Source: Sporobolomyces roseus (lineage: Eukaryota > Basidiomycota > Microbotryomycetes > Sporidiobolales > Sporidiobolaceae). From it: DNA of 64,000 nucleotides. Location: assembly GCA_016617785.1 (NCBI GenBank), contig JADILM010000005.1, positions 372,001-436,000 on the forward strand, read 5' to 3'. Of the stretch, positions 1-12,218 are shown in pieces; within the stretch, counting starts at the first letter, position 1, and every line of letters starts with the position of its first letter. The position numbers and the translations under genes were made by a program. A model generated the notes under the pieces. That model searched no databases, was not told where the DNA came from, and saw only the letters and a program-made list of their open reading frames with translations.

Positions 1-212
1 AAGAAATGCAGTACCTTTCGTCAGTAAGTAGACGAGCCTGATGTGAGAGGGACTGTAGAGAGAAAGGCAGAGAAATATGGTATCATTTAGCAAGTGCGAA
101 GAGAGAGACATCGAAAAGATAGACTGTACAACAGCGGAATCCTTCAAACGGAAACGGGGGAATTAACGAATCACATGTAAAGGGTATAGCTTGAAATAGG
201 AAAGAGATAGAC
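1..212. other. Left edge, no gene recognised
   Basis: This stretch lies downstream of the stop codon of the first minus-strand gene. Short open frames here have no splice support or recognisable motif. It is probably 3' flank of the IQ-motif gene. Confidence 0.4.
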
Positions 213-2876
213 TTAAGTAGCGGGATTGACCTTGACCTCTTGCTCCGAGCGAAGTTGTTTCTCCTTCTCCTCTCCATCTTCGACATTCTTCATCAAACCC
301 CTCTCGAACGCTCTCAACAACAGCGCCAATCCTCGATCTGTTCTCTCCTCGTCATCCATGTCCTCCTTCCTCTTCCCTTCACCCGGTAACCTCTCCTCGT
401 CCTCATCCGAGTCGTACCCATTCTTCCTAACCTCTCCCGAAGCTCTCGCTCCCTGTTCTTGAGAACTGATCTTTTCTCTCTTCGCTTCCTCCTTCTCTTC
501 TTGTTCTTCTTCGGGAAGTTTGTGACCCGTCAAAGTAGACTTGATGCGTGATGTCAGAGCTTTCTTGGATTTGTTGAATTTCCCATACTTTTCAATCCCT
601 CGGATCGTCATGACCTATGCCCATTGAACGAGCTACTGAGTTCTGACACTCGAAGAAGAAGGGCAGTGAAGAGAGAAAAGAGGGGAGACGAACGGATTTC
701 GAGATGGAAACGGACGACATATCTACTCCTTCTTCTTCGAGACCTCGGACGAATGCTTTGAAGTGCATCGTTCCAGCTCGATAGTGACCAGACAAGGGCG
801 ATAAGGAAGTGAGTTTGCCATCTGAAGCTTTGATCAATCCTGCTGAAGTCACTCGAGCTCCGAAGAGGAATGAAGAATGTTGGAATCCACCGGTTCTAGA
901 GATGACGAGAGAGTGTCAGCTAGAAGGAAGGGGAAGATGCGAGAGAATCTTTTCCGGAGAGAGAGCTCACTTTTTGATCGAAACGAAGAGTCCATTCTGT
1001 GAGTGTCGTTTCAGATCGAGAGTCAGCCGCTTCAATCACGCACTTTCAAAGGAGGAACACTCACGGTCAGATCAGACACATATAACCATCTGTTGACGCC
1101 ATGATGACAAAACGCACGATCCCAGACATTCAATGATCTGTTCACAATACGGGAAACGAGAAAGGAAGTAGAAGGGGTCAGCTCACGTATTCTTATTGAT
1201 CGTTTTACGTAGCAAGTGATCAACGACATGAGCAGGAGATGTGTAATATTTGACTCGCTTTTTGAATTGTTTGATTCCTTTTCCTTGTCCTGCTGTACCT
1301 CCCTATTCAAACGGAACGGAACGAACGAGATCGTCAGCATGCGATCGAATGTTGAGAGTATGAGAGGGACACTCACTTTGTCGCCGTAAGCTTTCGAACC
1401 CGCTCTGATCTCATCCGCAACCTCATCATCCGAACTCGAACTCGACGAACTCCCAAAATCGCTACTACTAGCACTACTCCCCTCTGCCTCCTTCGCCTTC
1501 CGAATCTTATCCTTATCCTCCTCTTGTTTCTCCTTGAACCTCGCTTCACTAATCGGAACGACCCCTCCTTTCTCCGGTCCCAAATCTTCATGATACTTTG
1601 AGGTGTCGAGTGGTTCTCCATTCTTGGCCCACACGAGGAGTCCAGAGTCGTTCACTATCACTCGGTAGGTCTCTCGTTGTTCGGCGGTAAGGTAGGCGAT
1701 TCGTTCTTCGTCGAGTCTCTTGCGAGGGCATTCGTCTAGTTCGAGATGCTTGCCTTCTCCTTCGTCGAGCCACTGTATCGCAGAAGGATTCAATCAGCTC
1801 ATACTTCGACGAAGATGGAGGTTGCGAGTGCGTACGTGAAAGAAGTTCTCCTGAAAGCGAGCAACATCAGAATTCAGTTTGTTCTTCTTTTCGCTCAAAA
1901 GCAGGGGAGACTCACGCTCGTGTCGGTTTCATTCCATTTCTGATGGTAGTATTTGAGATTAGATGCGTAACGATGCTTTCTGTACGAGATTCAGACAAAA
2001 CGATCAGTATCCTCAACGAATTGAGATGAGTCTTTCGAATCTACGTACGAATCAACGATTTCCTGTGCATACCACGCTCGCTCGTCAGTAATCTCGCACC
2101 TACTCGACTACTCAGAGGAAGTGTGACGAACGAGCCAGTATTGAGGTTCCATTCTCTTCGCAGCGTTTCTCTCCTCTTTAATCTGTTCCCTCTCCTTGTC
2201 ATTCCTCGCGAGGGCCTTCATCTCTTCTTCCTCACTCGGCTGTTGCATGAGATCTGCACTATTCTTCTGTCCGTCGGTGAGTTGTCCAGCATAGACGACA
2301 GAACGATGCCATCGAGAAGCTGTTCATAATCGGGAATTCCGTCAATTCTTGCGCGATTCTCCGTTTCTTTTTGAGCGGTAAGTGAGAAGTCAAGACTCAC
2401 TGGCGTCGTTCTTTCCATCCATCTGTTCTTTCCCTGCAGCTTTGAGTTTTCGCTGTTGCAGCCCATCGTCGAACCGTTTCGAACTTGTTAAATTTCGACC
2501 TTCTGCCGTTCTTCTCCCGACATGAGCTCTGTATATCAAGTTCGAAATGGTCAGTTACGTCCCTTGCAGTACATCAAGAGCGATTCCAGCAGAATCTATC
2601 CGATCTTCCCAAGTTTCACTTCCCTTCCCATCTTGGCCTTTTCGAAGGATCAAATGAGCAAAACAAGCAAGAGGGAGCTTACCGATAGTTCTTCTGCATC
2701 AACTTGGCAGCTTTACTCTTCTCTTCATCACTCCCTTCTTGTTCTCTCTGACCTTCCCCAGCTGCAGTTTGTTGATCTTGATTCGACTCCTGTCGTTTCT
2801 TCTCTACTCTTTCCCAAACTTCTTGAGCGGCTTTTCGATCTTGATCTATACTTGAAGAGGCGTAATCATACTTCAT
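213..2876 (-). CDS. IQ calmodulin-binding motif protein, fungal IQM-like family
   Basis: This is a multi-exon minus-strand gene starting at ATG 2874-2876 and ending with a stop at 213-215. The first two exons join to give an IQ-like motif (KLMQKNYRAHVGRR), so calmodulin or a related EF-hand protein is the probable partner. Further exons give a conserved block with YHQKWNETDTS, FFHWLDEGEGK and CPRKRLDEERIAYL, then YRVIVNDSGLLVW. After an acidic Ser-rich linker comes a second conserved block with YTSPAHVVDHLLRK, GARVTSAGLIKASDGKL and SLSPLSGHYR. The C terminus is charged and Lys/Glu-rich. I recall this order (IQ motif, WLDxGxGK block, SLSPxSGHYR block) from fungal IQ-domain proteins that resemble plant IQM proteins. 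Biochemical function is not established for the fungal members. Introns were inferred from GTRNGT/AG signals and frame continuity; the donor before the last exon (GTTCGT) is slightly unusual. Confidence 0.8.
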
Positions 2877-3136
2877 CCTTATTGTCGAATTGGGTGTGAT
2901 CAAAAGCAAAGAGAGAGAGGAGGAAGAAGGGAAAGAAGGGAGAGAGTGGGGCCGCCTGTGAATTTTTTACTGAGTGACAGCGCGAAAACTGCGAAGTCTT
3001 TCTGAGAATGCCGAAAAAGAAGAGGACAAATAAAGTTTTCTAAATAACGGGATAGCGTGGTTTGTTCGCAGCACATGGCGGGAGAGAGTCCGAAGAATGA
3101 GTTACGAATGGATCAACAAGAAAAGAAGTTACAAGC

Positions 3137-5944
3137 TCAAATGAATGAAGGTTCCGCTCCTCCTCCTGTTCTTCCACCTCCTCCCAATTCCGACAAAGCC
3201 TTAACGAATTCACTAGGAGCCATGATTTCCGTCGAACCATATGTAACACTCTTTTGCGATCCTTGCACGACTCCCCCTCCTCCTCCTCCTCCTCCCGTAG
3301 TTGTTCCATTCAGTCCACTAGTAGCGGGTTGACCAGTTCTCGATGCCCATTCACTCATGTTCCCATATTCAACCAACGATCCACCTCCGACGACAAACAC
3401 GACTGCCTCATTGAAATTCTGTCTTCCTCGACCTTGACTCGCCGCTGCTGGTCTAGCAGCGGAACGTCCTCCAGATCGAGGATCGAACAAGAGGTATTCA
3501 TCTGTATCTTGTAAAGCTTGTGTAGAGGCAGATGAAGGATCCATGAGCGCTTCGACTAAGCGAGTGATAGGGAAATCTTTGCGAGCGGGAAGGAAGTTTT
3601 TCACTCCTGAAATTAGGTTGTCGAGTCCGACTCCTCCGATTCCTCCATCTCGTAATCGATCAGTGAGCTGAACCACACTTGACTCGTCAGTCACGGTTCA
3701 CTGAACTGATCAGGGGAAAGTGAACGTACTCGGTTAGAGAGTGAACTGAAACCTTTCATGAATTCACCTCCAGCAGCACTGACCGCGCTAGGTTGAGCTG
3801 GAGTAGCAGCGATATTCGACATTCTCATAACATCCCTCAACCTATTTCACTCACTCTTTCATGAGTATATCTCTCGCAAAGATGGAAGAAAGCAAAAGAG
3901 AAGGAAAGCATTACTTTTTCGCGAATTCCCAAGCCCCCATATTGGCGCCACTCTCCCTCAAAGCCCTCTCATATTCGGCCAATTCATCTTTCGCCAACGC
4001 TTTCTCGTTCCCACTCGCAACCATCGAGAAATAATAGCACAACATCAACCTCAACTTGTCTTCTGGTTCAGAGTACGCCGGGTCTCTCAAAGCCAACAAA
4101 AGATCCTTCTTCGGCTGTACGCATCAAACAGTTCTACCATCAGTTCCTTGAGGAGGAGATAGGAGAGAGAGCACAGGAAGCGCACAGTTTTAGTGATTGC
4201 CTCCTCCATTTGGAACAAAGTGTCCAATCCACGATTCTTGATCCCTTGTAACAAAGCAGTCGCGATATTCATATGAGTATCGAGCGTCGTCTTTCTCGCT
4301 GTCAATTCCGGGAGCGCCGTGATTGCCGCTTTGAGTGAAGCGGCGTTAGAAGAGAGGTCACTATTTCCGTGGATCGACAATGAGCTCCAGAACTGCGGGA
4401 GAGAATGAGAGGAATGATGGAGGAACTCACATTTGAGCGAGATCATTCACGTCACTAACTCCAGTAGATCTAGTAATCTCATTCGCATCTTGTTTATACC
4501 TAAAACTCACTCCATCAAACCTCTTCCTCAGTCTCGTTTCTTCTCGAAAGAGTGAGAGTGAAATAGTGTAGGTAGAGCGTACTTGTTGAGTTCTATATCT
4601 ATTTCCTCTGCGACTTGAGGGAAAGGATGTTGAGCGTTTTTAGCCCAAAAGAAATCTTTCGAATCTAAATCATAAGTCTTCTTGGACATTTTCCCACCTT
4701 CTGGTGCCTGTACAGCTCGTACCATCGCTATTTATCAGTACTTGGATCAGTGTGGATAGGTGAAAGGGAGTAGGAGCGTACCTCTACTGTTACTCTGTTC
4801 AATTTCATTCCGAGTACATCGTTCACTAGAGCTTGATATGTCCAACTGTGTGATAACATGGGTACTAAATCGACATTCCTATCGAACAATACAAGTACTA
4901 TTCTCGCATCCTTTTTTCATCAGCTTCTCCCCTCATTCCGACCAATTTCAGAGAGAGAGAGAGAGAGAGGATATTTCAACTCACGAGGTCTCGCTCCGAA
5001 TCCACCATCATTCCCACCAGAGAAAGCGTTTACCCCTCTCGAACTAGCCAAATGATCCCTCAACGCTCTATCCAATTTCCTAGCTACCATTTCAGCAGCG
5101 TTTCCTCTCGGAGCTCGAATGATGGGTAATTGACCCATCGTCACCAAGACGGAGAAGAGACCTCGAGAGATGGAATCGGTGAGGGATTCGATGAGCGTTT
5201 CGGAAGTTGAAGGCGAGTTGAGGAGGGTGTAGGTCGGGGGAAGGGAGGGACGCGGGTTGGAGGGAGAGGGAGAAGGGACTAGGGAAGAAGTTGAGAGGGA
5301 GGGTGCGAGAGAGAAGAGAGAGGATGAGAGACAGAGGAAATCGAGATGTTGATCGTAGACCTGCGATCAACTAAATTCCTTTCAATACGGAATCCACAAA
5401 GGGAGGAGGTAGTGAAGTGAGAGAAGTGAAATCGCACCTGTTCTACACCTTCTACAGTTCCATCTTTCGCGACAGTCTCTGCAAACTCCTCCAACAAATT
5501 CCTATTCAAAGCACTCGTGAAATTTACATAGGTTGAACTATACAATCCTTTCTTGAGATCTTGAGCGATTCTCTGAATGTTGACAGAAGAAGGCGAGACG
5601 AAATAGATTGCTGGTACATCTGATAATGCTGGTCGTTCAGAATGTAGTTGCCTGCATCAATGAGTTAAGTTAGCGGGAAGTGAGATGCTCCACGTCGGAT
5701 GAATAAAAAGAGAGAGTGAGGAAACGAACATGTGTAGAGTGACGCCTGAATCTCTTAAATCTTGTACGCGTAATGAAGTTGCCAATACATCTTGTGCAAT
5801 CTTGTCCATTACCAACACTTTCCATGTCGGCAACTGATTACTCGAGGAAGGAGTTAATGATGAGGAGGAGGAGGAGGAGGAAGGGGAATTGAGGGATAGT
5901 AAAGAGGAGAGGGCAGTGATTTGTCGTTCTCGTAATGTAGTCAT
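3137..5944 (-). CDS. SLY1: SM-family SNARE regulator Sly1 (ER-Golgi transport)
   Basis: The product is a Sec1/Munc18-family protein that binds the syntaxin Sed5/Ufe1 and chaperones SNARE assembly in ER-Golgi traffic. The start at 5942-5944 gives [16 protein letters not shown], a Ser-rich insertion, then [20 protein letters not shown], the usual beginning of Sly1. Central exons carry [31 protein letters not shown] and [12 protein letters not shown] sequence. The last exon holds [33 protein letters not shown] and VTYGSTEIM, the strongly conserved C-terminal end of this family. Gly-rich loops in the last exon are lineage insertions. The gene starts only 97 bp from PUS4, which runs the other way. 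Identification as Sly1 rather than Sec1 or Vps45 rests on the [22 protein letters not shown] block, which is typical of Sly1. Confidence 0.9.
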
Positions 5945-6041
5945 CTTGTAGAAAAGGAGCTGGTTGGAGGGAGACCAGAGGGAGGAGATCTAGAGAGAGA
6001 GCCGAGGTACTCTTCTTCGCTTGTTACGATCCACTTTGAGA
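5945..6041. promoter_or_regulatory. Short divergent promoter SLY1/PUS4
   Basis: Only 97 bp separate the two ATG codons of the divergent genes SLY1 and PUS4, so both 5' leaders and promoters must overlap here or extend into each other. No TATA box is visible. Confidence 0.6.
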
Positions 6042-7452
6042 ATGCCTAAAGCACCTAATACGCCTCTATCATGTATATTCGCAATCAATAAACCAACAGG
6101 TTCACCATCCATGACTGTCAGTCTCTCCTCCTCCTCTCTTCCTTCTCTCAACTAAACTCCCTTTTTGCAGTTATTGAACAAACTCCAACCTTTGTTCTCA
6201 AGTTCAGCATTGTTCAAAGATCAGAACAAATCAGAAGAACCTCAAGAGAAAGGCAAGGGGAAAGGTAGACGAGGGAAATGGAAGGAACAAAGAGTTAAGA
6301 TGGGTCAAGGAGGTACTCTAGACCCCTTAGCGGATGGTGTACTCGGTGAGCTTTATCCTCTTCACTCGTCCTCCTCCTCACGCTGACGAGACTTTGAATC
6401 GACAGTGATTGGAACGAATTCAGCGACGAAACATTTATCTCAATTCTTGGATTGTACCAAATCTTACAGAGCGATCGCGTTATTGGGTTGTTCGACAGAT
6501 TCGTATGATTCGGATGGAAAGATCGTCAAGACTACGGGGTGGAAAGGGATTACAGAAGAGATGGTCAAGGAGAAACTAGGGTTGTTTAGTGGTGAAATTG
6601 AACAAACTCCTCCCGTGTACGTCTCATTCTTCCCTATGTACGCTTTCCTTAGCTTACGTACATAAAGGGAAGGATTGTACAGCTACTCTGCACTCAAGAT
6701 GGATGGGAAACCCTTGTATGAATACGCACGTTCAAATCTACCCCTCCCCCGACCAATCCCTTCTCGCAAAGTCACCATCTCTCAAATCGACCTCCTCTCC
6801 TTCACGCCTGGCGAAGCGAGAACAGATGGTTACGAGTACCCGAAAGAACATTTGGATGAGAAAGCGAGGTTGGAAATCGAGAGGTTGGAGAAAATGGTCA
6901 AGGAGGGAGGAACTGTTATTCCTAGTGCAGAAGAGGTCGTCACGAAGGAGATCGATGGAGAGAGTGAATCAAACGAAGAGGAGAAGAAGTCAATTGAATC
7001 TGAAACAACGACTGGTTCGTCTCTCTCTCACGTCTCTCGATCTCTTCTCTCTGAACTGATCGAAGCGATGAGGGCAAGCAGACGAACGACCCCCGATCTT
7101 CGAGATCTCCCTAACTGTATCCTCCGGTACCTACATCCGATCCGTAATCCACGACCTGGGAATCGCTTTGGGATCCTCCGCACACGTCGTCAAACTCACT
7201 CGCACGCGTCAAGGACAATTCTCTCTTTCCCCCTCTTCAGCTCCAACCAGTACAACAGAATCAGCAGAAGGAAACCTCGAGGAAGTCGAGAAAGGATGTG
7301 TCGAGTGGAGTTTGTTACAGAGGGAGATTGAGAGAGTTGAGAAAATCAAGAAAGGGAGTCAAGAGATCAAGGATGAGGTTGAAAAGGAGAGGGATTCAGA
7401 GGGTTGGTTGGAGTGGGAGAGGCAAGTGTTGAGGTTATGTAAGACTGTTTAG
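6042..7452 (+). CDS. PUS4: tRNA pseudouridine-55 synthase Pus4 (TruB family)
   Basis: The enzyme isomerises U55 to pseudouridine in the T-loop of tRNAs. The start MPKAPNTPLSCIFAINKPTG gives the TruB motif INKPTG. After the first intron comes LLNKLQPLF, then MGQGGTLDPLADGVL, which holds the catalytic Asp within the GGTLDPLAxGVL motif. The next exon gives VIGTNSATKHL, KSYRAIALLGCSTDSYD and [22 protein letters not shown], all canonical Pus4/TruB blocks. The C-terminal part reads FEISLTVSSGTYIRSVIHDLG and SSAHVVKLTRTRQG after an intron that removes a frame break near 7015-7085. A Lys/Gly-rich loop before GGTLDP and an acidic insertion after the IPSRKV block are lineage-specific. The gene ends at 7450-7452. 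Confidence 0.92.
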
Positions 7453-7770
7453 GAGGGACGGGGAGTGGATCGAGAGAAATCATCATTCCTCTTGACTTGA
7501 CCTCGAGGACGTTTCTGAGAGAGACTACAGATTGTTCTACGACATCTGATCACACTCGACCTAGGGGATCGAGTGCCAAAGATACTGAAACAGGAGGAGT
7601 CGGATTGTGCAAAACGAAAACAAAACAGGGTATCAACAGTGGATGCGAAAAAGTACGAAAGGGTGTAACGAGCCCGAGGTGGATTAGGGGTATAGTAACA
7701 GATGTAAACGAGTGAGAGAGAAAGGATACAAGCGTTAGATTTCTGAAGATAGACAAGCGATAGATTTCGA

Positions 7771-10307
7771 TTAAAGGTTATAGACTCCTCTCGTGTCGTT
7801 ATGCAAATCCTCATGAGCTCTGTCGATCCGTCGAATCGTTCAGTTGCCATTCATGAGAAAGAACTGAAGGAGCGAGGGACTGACTTGAGTAAACGAAGTT
7901 GAGCTTCAGCAGGAGTTTCGAGAACGATGTGATCTGGTTGACTTGGCCAAGCTCCTTTGTGATAGCCTAGTGACAAACGATGTGAAGGTTTGAGGATATG
8001 ATTGAGCTAAACCAATCTGCGTGAGTGCTATCCCCGAAAAATCAAGACAGAGTGAAGCAGAGCTCACCATTCCAACCCAATCTCTCGCTAGACTTTCGAA
8101 CCCTGGAGTACAACCCGTACAAGAGAACCCGTTGCCCAACTTCTCCAATTCCTCGTGAGCTTGAGCCAAGGGGGCGAATTCACGCTCAGTGAAAGTCGTC
8201 TCGGATAGGTCGGCTGCATTGAGGATTGAGGTGACATGAAGAACTTCTCTAGCGTTGATTTCGTACTTTGTTGGATCGAGTGGAGCGGGGTAAGATTCGG
8301 TCGAGATTGGATCTCCAAGTCGACAGATATGATTGAGGATCTTCGGGAACGCATCAACGTGAGTACACCGAGTGCAAGTGAAGACGCCGAAACAAGATCG
8401 CAAGGCGTCCTTCTTCTCTGAATCGGTGTGATCAGTGTCCATGATCCATTTGTCGAGCCAAGGTGATTCGAGTCTCCCTCCTTCTCGGTACATTTGTTCG
8501 AAAGGTCCGATCGAAGTTTGAAGTTTGGCAAAGAATTCTGGGAAGAGCGACATCTTCTTGATTTGTACCTCGAGACTCAGCATCGTACCGTTGTCTCGTA
8601 GGGTCGTAGGCGTCACTTCGGCATCGGCGGGCCAGTACAGTTGTTTGAACGAGTCGAGAGAGAAGTAGATGTCCCACTGTTGCAAAGGGAAGAGTCCGGC
8701 TCGTTTCGCGGCGATGGGGAACTTGCGGAGGTGTTCGTGTTCGTTGCAGAGAGAGTTGAGTCGAGCTTGTCGAATAGGTGCGAGATCTTGATCGATGACA
8801 ACTCGTCGAGACGCTTCGAGAATTGGACGGAGAACGTTTCGCACACTCGGCCAAGCTGTACGATCAAGAATGCGCTACTCAGCGACGAATCACATCATGA
8901 GAAGCGCGGAGATTGGCGCACCATTGCTAGTGAGAGGTCGAGCGGCTCGAACTTGTTTGTGAGCATGAAACTCGGTATTAAAGCTAAAAATATAGAGCGA
9001 CAGGATCAGTTCTCAGCACCGCGACATGGAGGAGAGGTTTGACTTACTGTCTTTCCTCGAACCCGAGCTTGATGAACCTCGCTTTGATATCGTCCACCCT
9101 ATCCTTGTTCACTTTCGGATTCGCATCCAAAGTTTTCGATTTCTGTCCCAGGACCCATTTCTCAATTAAATCACCTTCTTCATACTGTTTCTTGATGAGA
9201 TCTTTGAGAGTCGTTTCGAAATCTTTGAGTGGTATTGAACCGAAACGAGAATGAGTGAAGGATCCTGAAACGTCGCCATTTTCGATAGCTGATCTGGAGG
9301 CTGCGAGTCCAGAAGTGGCGTCTTCGAAATCACGTAGGAGGTAGTAAGGTTTGTTGTTACGACCATTCGCTATCAACGGAATGGAGGTGAGTTCCGAGTG
9401 GAGCAAGGAGAAAGAGAAGCGACTCACTCGGAATTACTGAAGCGAGGTAAGGACTTAAAGCGAGCTGTTCTGGTTCGAGTTTCGTATGATGAATCGAGAT
9501 CTTGTTCCAGCACTTCTGCATGCAAGCTTTGACTCGCAGGTGTCCATCAATGTTGACTGATTTACTTCCGCAGACCTGCTCGACGCTCTTCTCCTGTTTA
9601 CTCGCGATTCAAGAGAATGTAGAAAGAATAGAGTGCGTACCTCGCAATCACCGAACAACACGTTAGACCACTTGAGTATGTTCATCTCCTTCGTCAAATC
9701 AATCTCAGGTAATTCACTATTCTTCCAACAACTCATCCAAACTCCCGTCAAAGCCGACGAGTACAAGAAGTTGTGAAATTTCTTATTGAGTCGACTGATG
9801 ATGAAGAGTGATTGGAGGTCTCCTGCAGAAAGGATCGAAGCGAGAACGTCGAGAGGGAGTGCGACTAATCCAGCGAGTGAAAGAACCTGGTTTTTGCGAA
9901 AGAACCGCTCAATTCTCGAATCCTCAACGAAGGCAGTGGAGTAGCTTACCTTCTTTGCTTTAATCTTTCCCTTCGCACTCGATCCAACGCTCGAACGTCC
10001 CTTCTTGTTGCGGTTTGGTGAGACTGTTTCGACCCGAAATCCTTCATCAGCTGCAACTCGCCCAGATTGACAGCAGAGAGGGCTTACCATCTTTCTCCTC
10101 TTCCTCCTCGTCCTCAGCCTCAGGTTCCTCTTGATCTTCCTCCTCGTCATCCTCTCCTTCACTTGGAGGTTCAATCTCTGCCTCGGATCCTTCATCTTCC
10201 GAATCTGTACTCATTCCATCGTCCTTGACTTCGACATAGGAGACTCTAGGTCTTGCGCGTGTGACCCGTGTTGAAGTGCGCGGTTTGATTGGTGCTTTAC
10301 GAGCCAT
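7771..10307 (-). CDS. F-box protein with acidic N terminus and paired-Cys motifs
   Basis: The start MARKAPIKPRTSTRVTR is followed by a long run of Glu/Asp and Lys-rich sequence. An F-box follows around SLAGLVALPLDVLASILS with LFIISRLNKKFHNFL, so the protein probably recruits substrates to an SCF (Skp1-cullin) ubiquitin ligase. Directly after it an exon junction creates CEVCGSKSVNIDGHLRVKAC followed by MQKC, a C-x2-C and C-x3-C arrangement that looks metal-binding. Further pairs occur downstream as CTRC and CTGC. The 3' end was resolved by splicing: one intron ends at a TTTAG before LNHILKPSHRLSLGYHKG, followed by AWPSQPDHIVLETPAEAQLRLL and a last exon ending KAHEDLHNDTRGVYNL. Proteins of this layout (acidic tail, LPLDVL-type F-box, Cys pairs) are abundant in basidiomycetes. 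The substrate is unknown. Confidence 0.75.
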
Positions 10308-10678
10308 GTTGGGAGAGGGAGAGGGAGAAAGGGAAGAACAAGAGAGGGCGCGCCTCTACGTGATTTTTCGGGATTTTGTGGAAACAAGGAAAGCGGGAGG
10401 GAGGGAAAGGAGAAAGGGACAGCTGTTCGCGAGGTAAGAAAGTGCAAGTGAAAGCGAGAAGTGAGATGAGGAGGAAAAATGCTCGGATTCGACCTTCGAG
10501 CGATTTGTTGCAATCCTCGAAAACTCCAGCTAATGACGGGACATCGACTTGCGAGCAGGAACTTCAGGGTCGTCGTGTGAAAGGGAGGTGATAGAATGAC
10601 AATGAACGAAAGAAAACGAAAGACGAGACCCAAACCAACAAAAATCTACTACTTCAATACAACCCAACCTTTCCTCGT
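10308..10678. other. Intergenic, promoter of F-box gene and 3' flank of CYB5
   Basis: This 371-bp stretch lies between two minus-strand genes. It is purine-rich immediately upstream of the F-box start. No coding or RNA feature is seen. Confidence 0.5.
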
Positions 10679-11570
10679 TTAAGCAGAAGCAGTCTTTTGC
10701 TCGTAGAATCTACACATGTCCATTCTAGACTCAGCAAAGGTGAAATGGAAGAGAGCGAAAGAAGAACGTACCGGTAGGCAAAGTAAGCGACGATTCCAGC
10801 GAGAGGTAAGAGATATGAGAATCCACCAGATCTATGCGAGTGAGGATAGAATGTCAGTGTGAGTCGGGGAGACTTCGAGCAAGCTTCTCGATGACTCTTA
10901 AGCCGCCGAAATCCAAAACTCACGAGCTGTTGGTGCTTGTTCCAGCGGCTTGACGAGCGGTCTTGGTGACTGCTGGCGCGGTACCCTGTGATCAAAAGAT
11001 GTCGGGACATTGTCAGTAAGCGCTTTTCAAGCAGGGTATGGCTTGCGAAATCACGAATTTTCGAAAATCCACCTCTCCAAATTGAACCTTTGCCGTTTCT
11101 GCACGCTCGCTGAATACATGCCTCTCTTGCTCCGTATGAATGAAAGGATAAGGAAGCGTTTCCACTCACCTCTGGACCATCACCAACCAAATATTTATCC
11201 AATATCGCTCTCGCCTCATCCGAGTGACCCACATCTTCAAAAGCTTCCGTAGCATCTCTTCCAGCTTCTCCGAATAAAACTTCGTCTCCTCCTGGGTGCT
11301 AGATTACGCGACAAAGGGAACAGAAAAGCGGCGTTAGCATTCCCGTGTCAACTCTTTCGGAAAGTGAGAGGAGTGGAAGCGCACCTCGTCGAGGAATTTC
11401 CCAATTGCGTAGACTACACTCAATGGGATTGGAGTCAGTCAGAGCAGGGAAAAGCAGTGCAAAGAGGGAGGGGGCTCACCTTTGCCGTGAAGTAACATCA
11501 AGATTCCTTCTTTACTCTTTGCCTCCTCTGATCTCAGTTCATCCCAAGTGTAAACTTTCGTTTCTGACAT
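10679..11570 (-). CDS. CYB5: Cytochrome b5, tail-anchored
   Basis: This small haem protein donates electrons to ER desaturases, hydroxylases and P450 enzymes. The start [20 protein letters not shown] is followed by [19 protein letters not shown] and, after an intron, [20 protein letters not shown], which contains the HPGG haem-ligand motif. [20 protein letters not shown] carries the second His ligand (GHS). After a linker ([17 protein letters not shown]) comes a hydrophobic segment [20 protein letters not shown] and a short tail FYEQKTASA, which together look like an ER C-terminal anchor. The gene has at least five introns for only about 130 residues. Confidence 0.93.
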
Positions 11571-11613
11571 ATCTATATCTGATTCCTAGTGGTGGTGGCG
11601 AAGAGAGTAGAGG

Positions 11614-11974
11614 ATGGAGAGAGATGGTGAGTTTCCACACGACTTCGATTTCAGTTTTTTGTTGATTTCCAAAAGTTGCCGCGATCCTTCTTCTCTCCCC
11701 TTCTTCTCACTCAAATCACTTCGGACTCTGCTCAGGCTCTCTTCTATGCTTTGGATTACCTTTCCGCGCCTTTTGGAACATTCGAAACTCAAAAATCCCT
11801 CCAATCGAATCCCTCGCTTTCTTCGTTTTCACTGCCGAAACCTCCTTTCCCCTCTCGTACCCTGACTCTGTTCGCTTCAAGGTTATGCCGTGTGGAGACG
11901 CGATCGACAGGATCGATGATGAAGCGATTCAGGTCGCAGGATCACTTGACTTCGCTAGGCTTTCCGCAAGCTAA
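11614..11974 (+). CDS. Doubtful small ORF upstream of CYB5
   Basis: One possible model joins a 13-nt exon (ATG 11614, donor at 11627) to 11676-11974. This gives about 103 residues ending VRFKVMPCGDAIDRIDDEAI and FARLSAS, with the length an exact multiple of three. A second frame through the same second exon is also open for about 400 nt (ending at 12083) and reads TSDSAQALFYALDYLSAPFG. Nothing distinguishes the two by recognised homology. The region is also the 5' flank of CYB5, so it may be non-coding. I do not recognise a family. Confidence 0.25.
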
Positions 11975-12218
11975 GCTCTCCCGTTGTAGAAGGACGATTC
12001 CAACTCTACTTGATTCCAATAGTCAATCTAGGCAAACGACGATGAAAAGGAGTGTGGAACGAGGTGTGCGGACAGGAGGATAAGAAGGAGAGGGCAAATA
12101 ATCATGAACAAAAAAACGAGAAGAAGGGTAACTAGAAGAGAGTGGGAGGGACCAGCCTCGTGGATAGCTTGATCGTGACGATAAAGAGGTCGACCAGACT
12201 TGAAGTTGGTGTTCCTAT

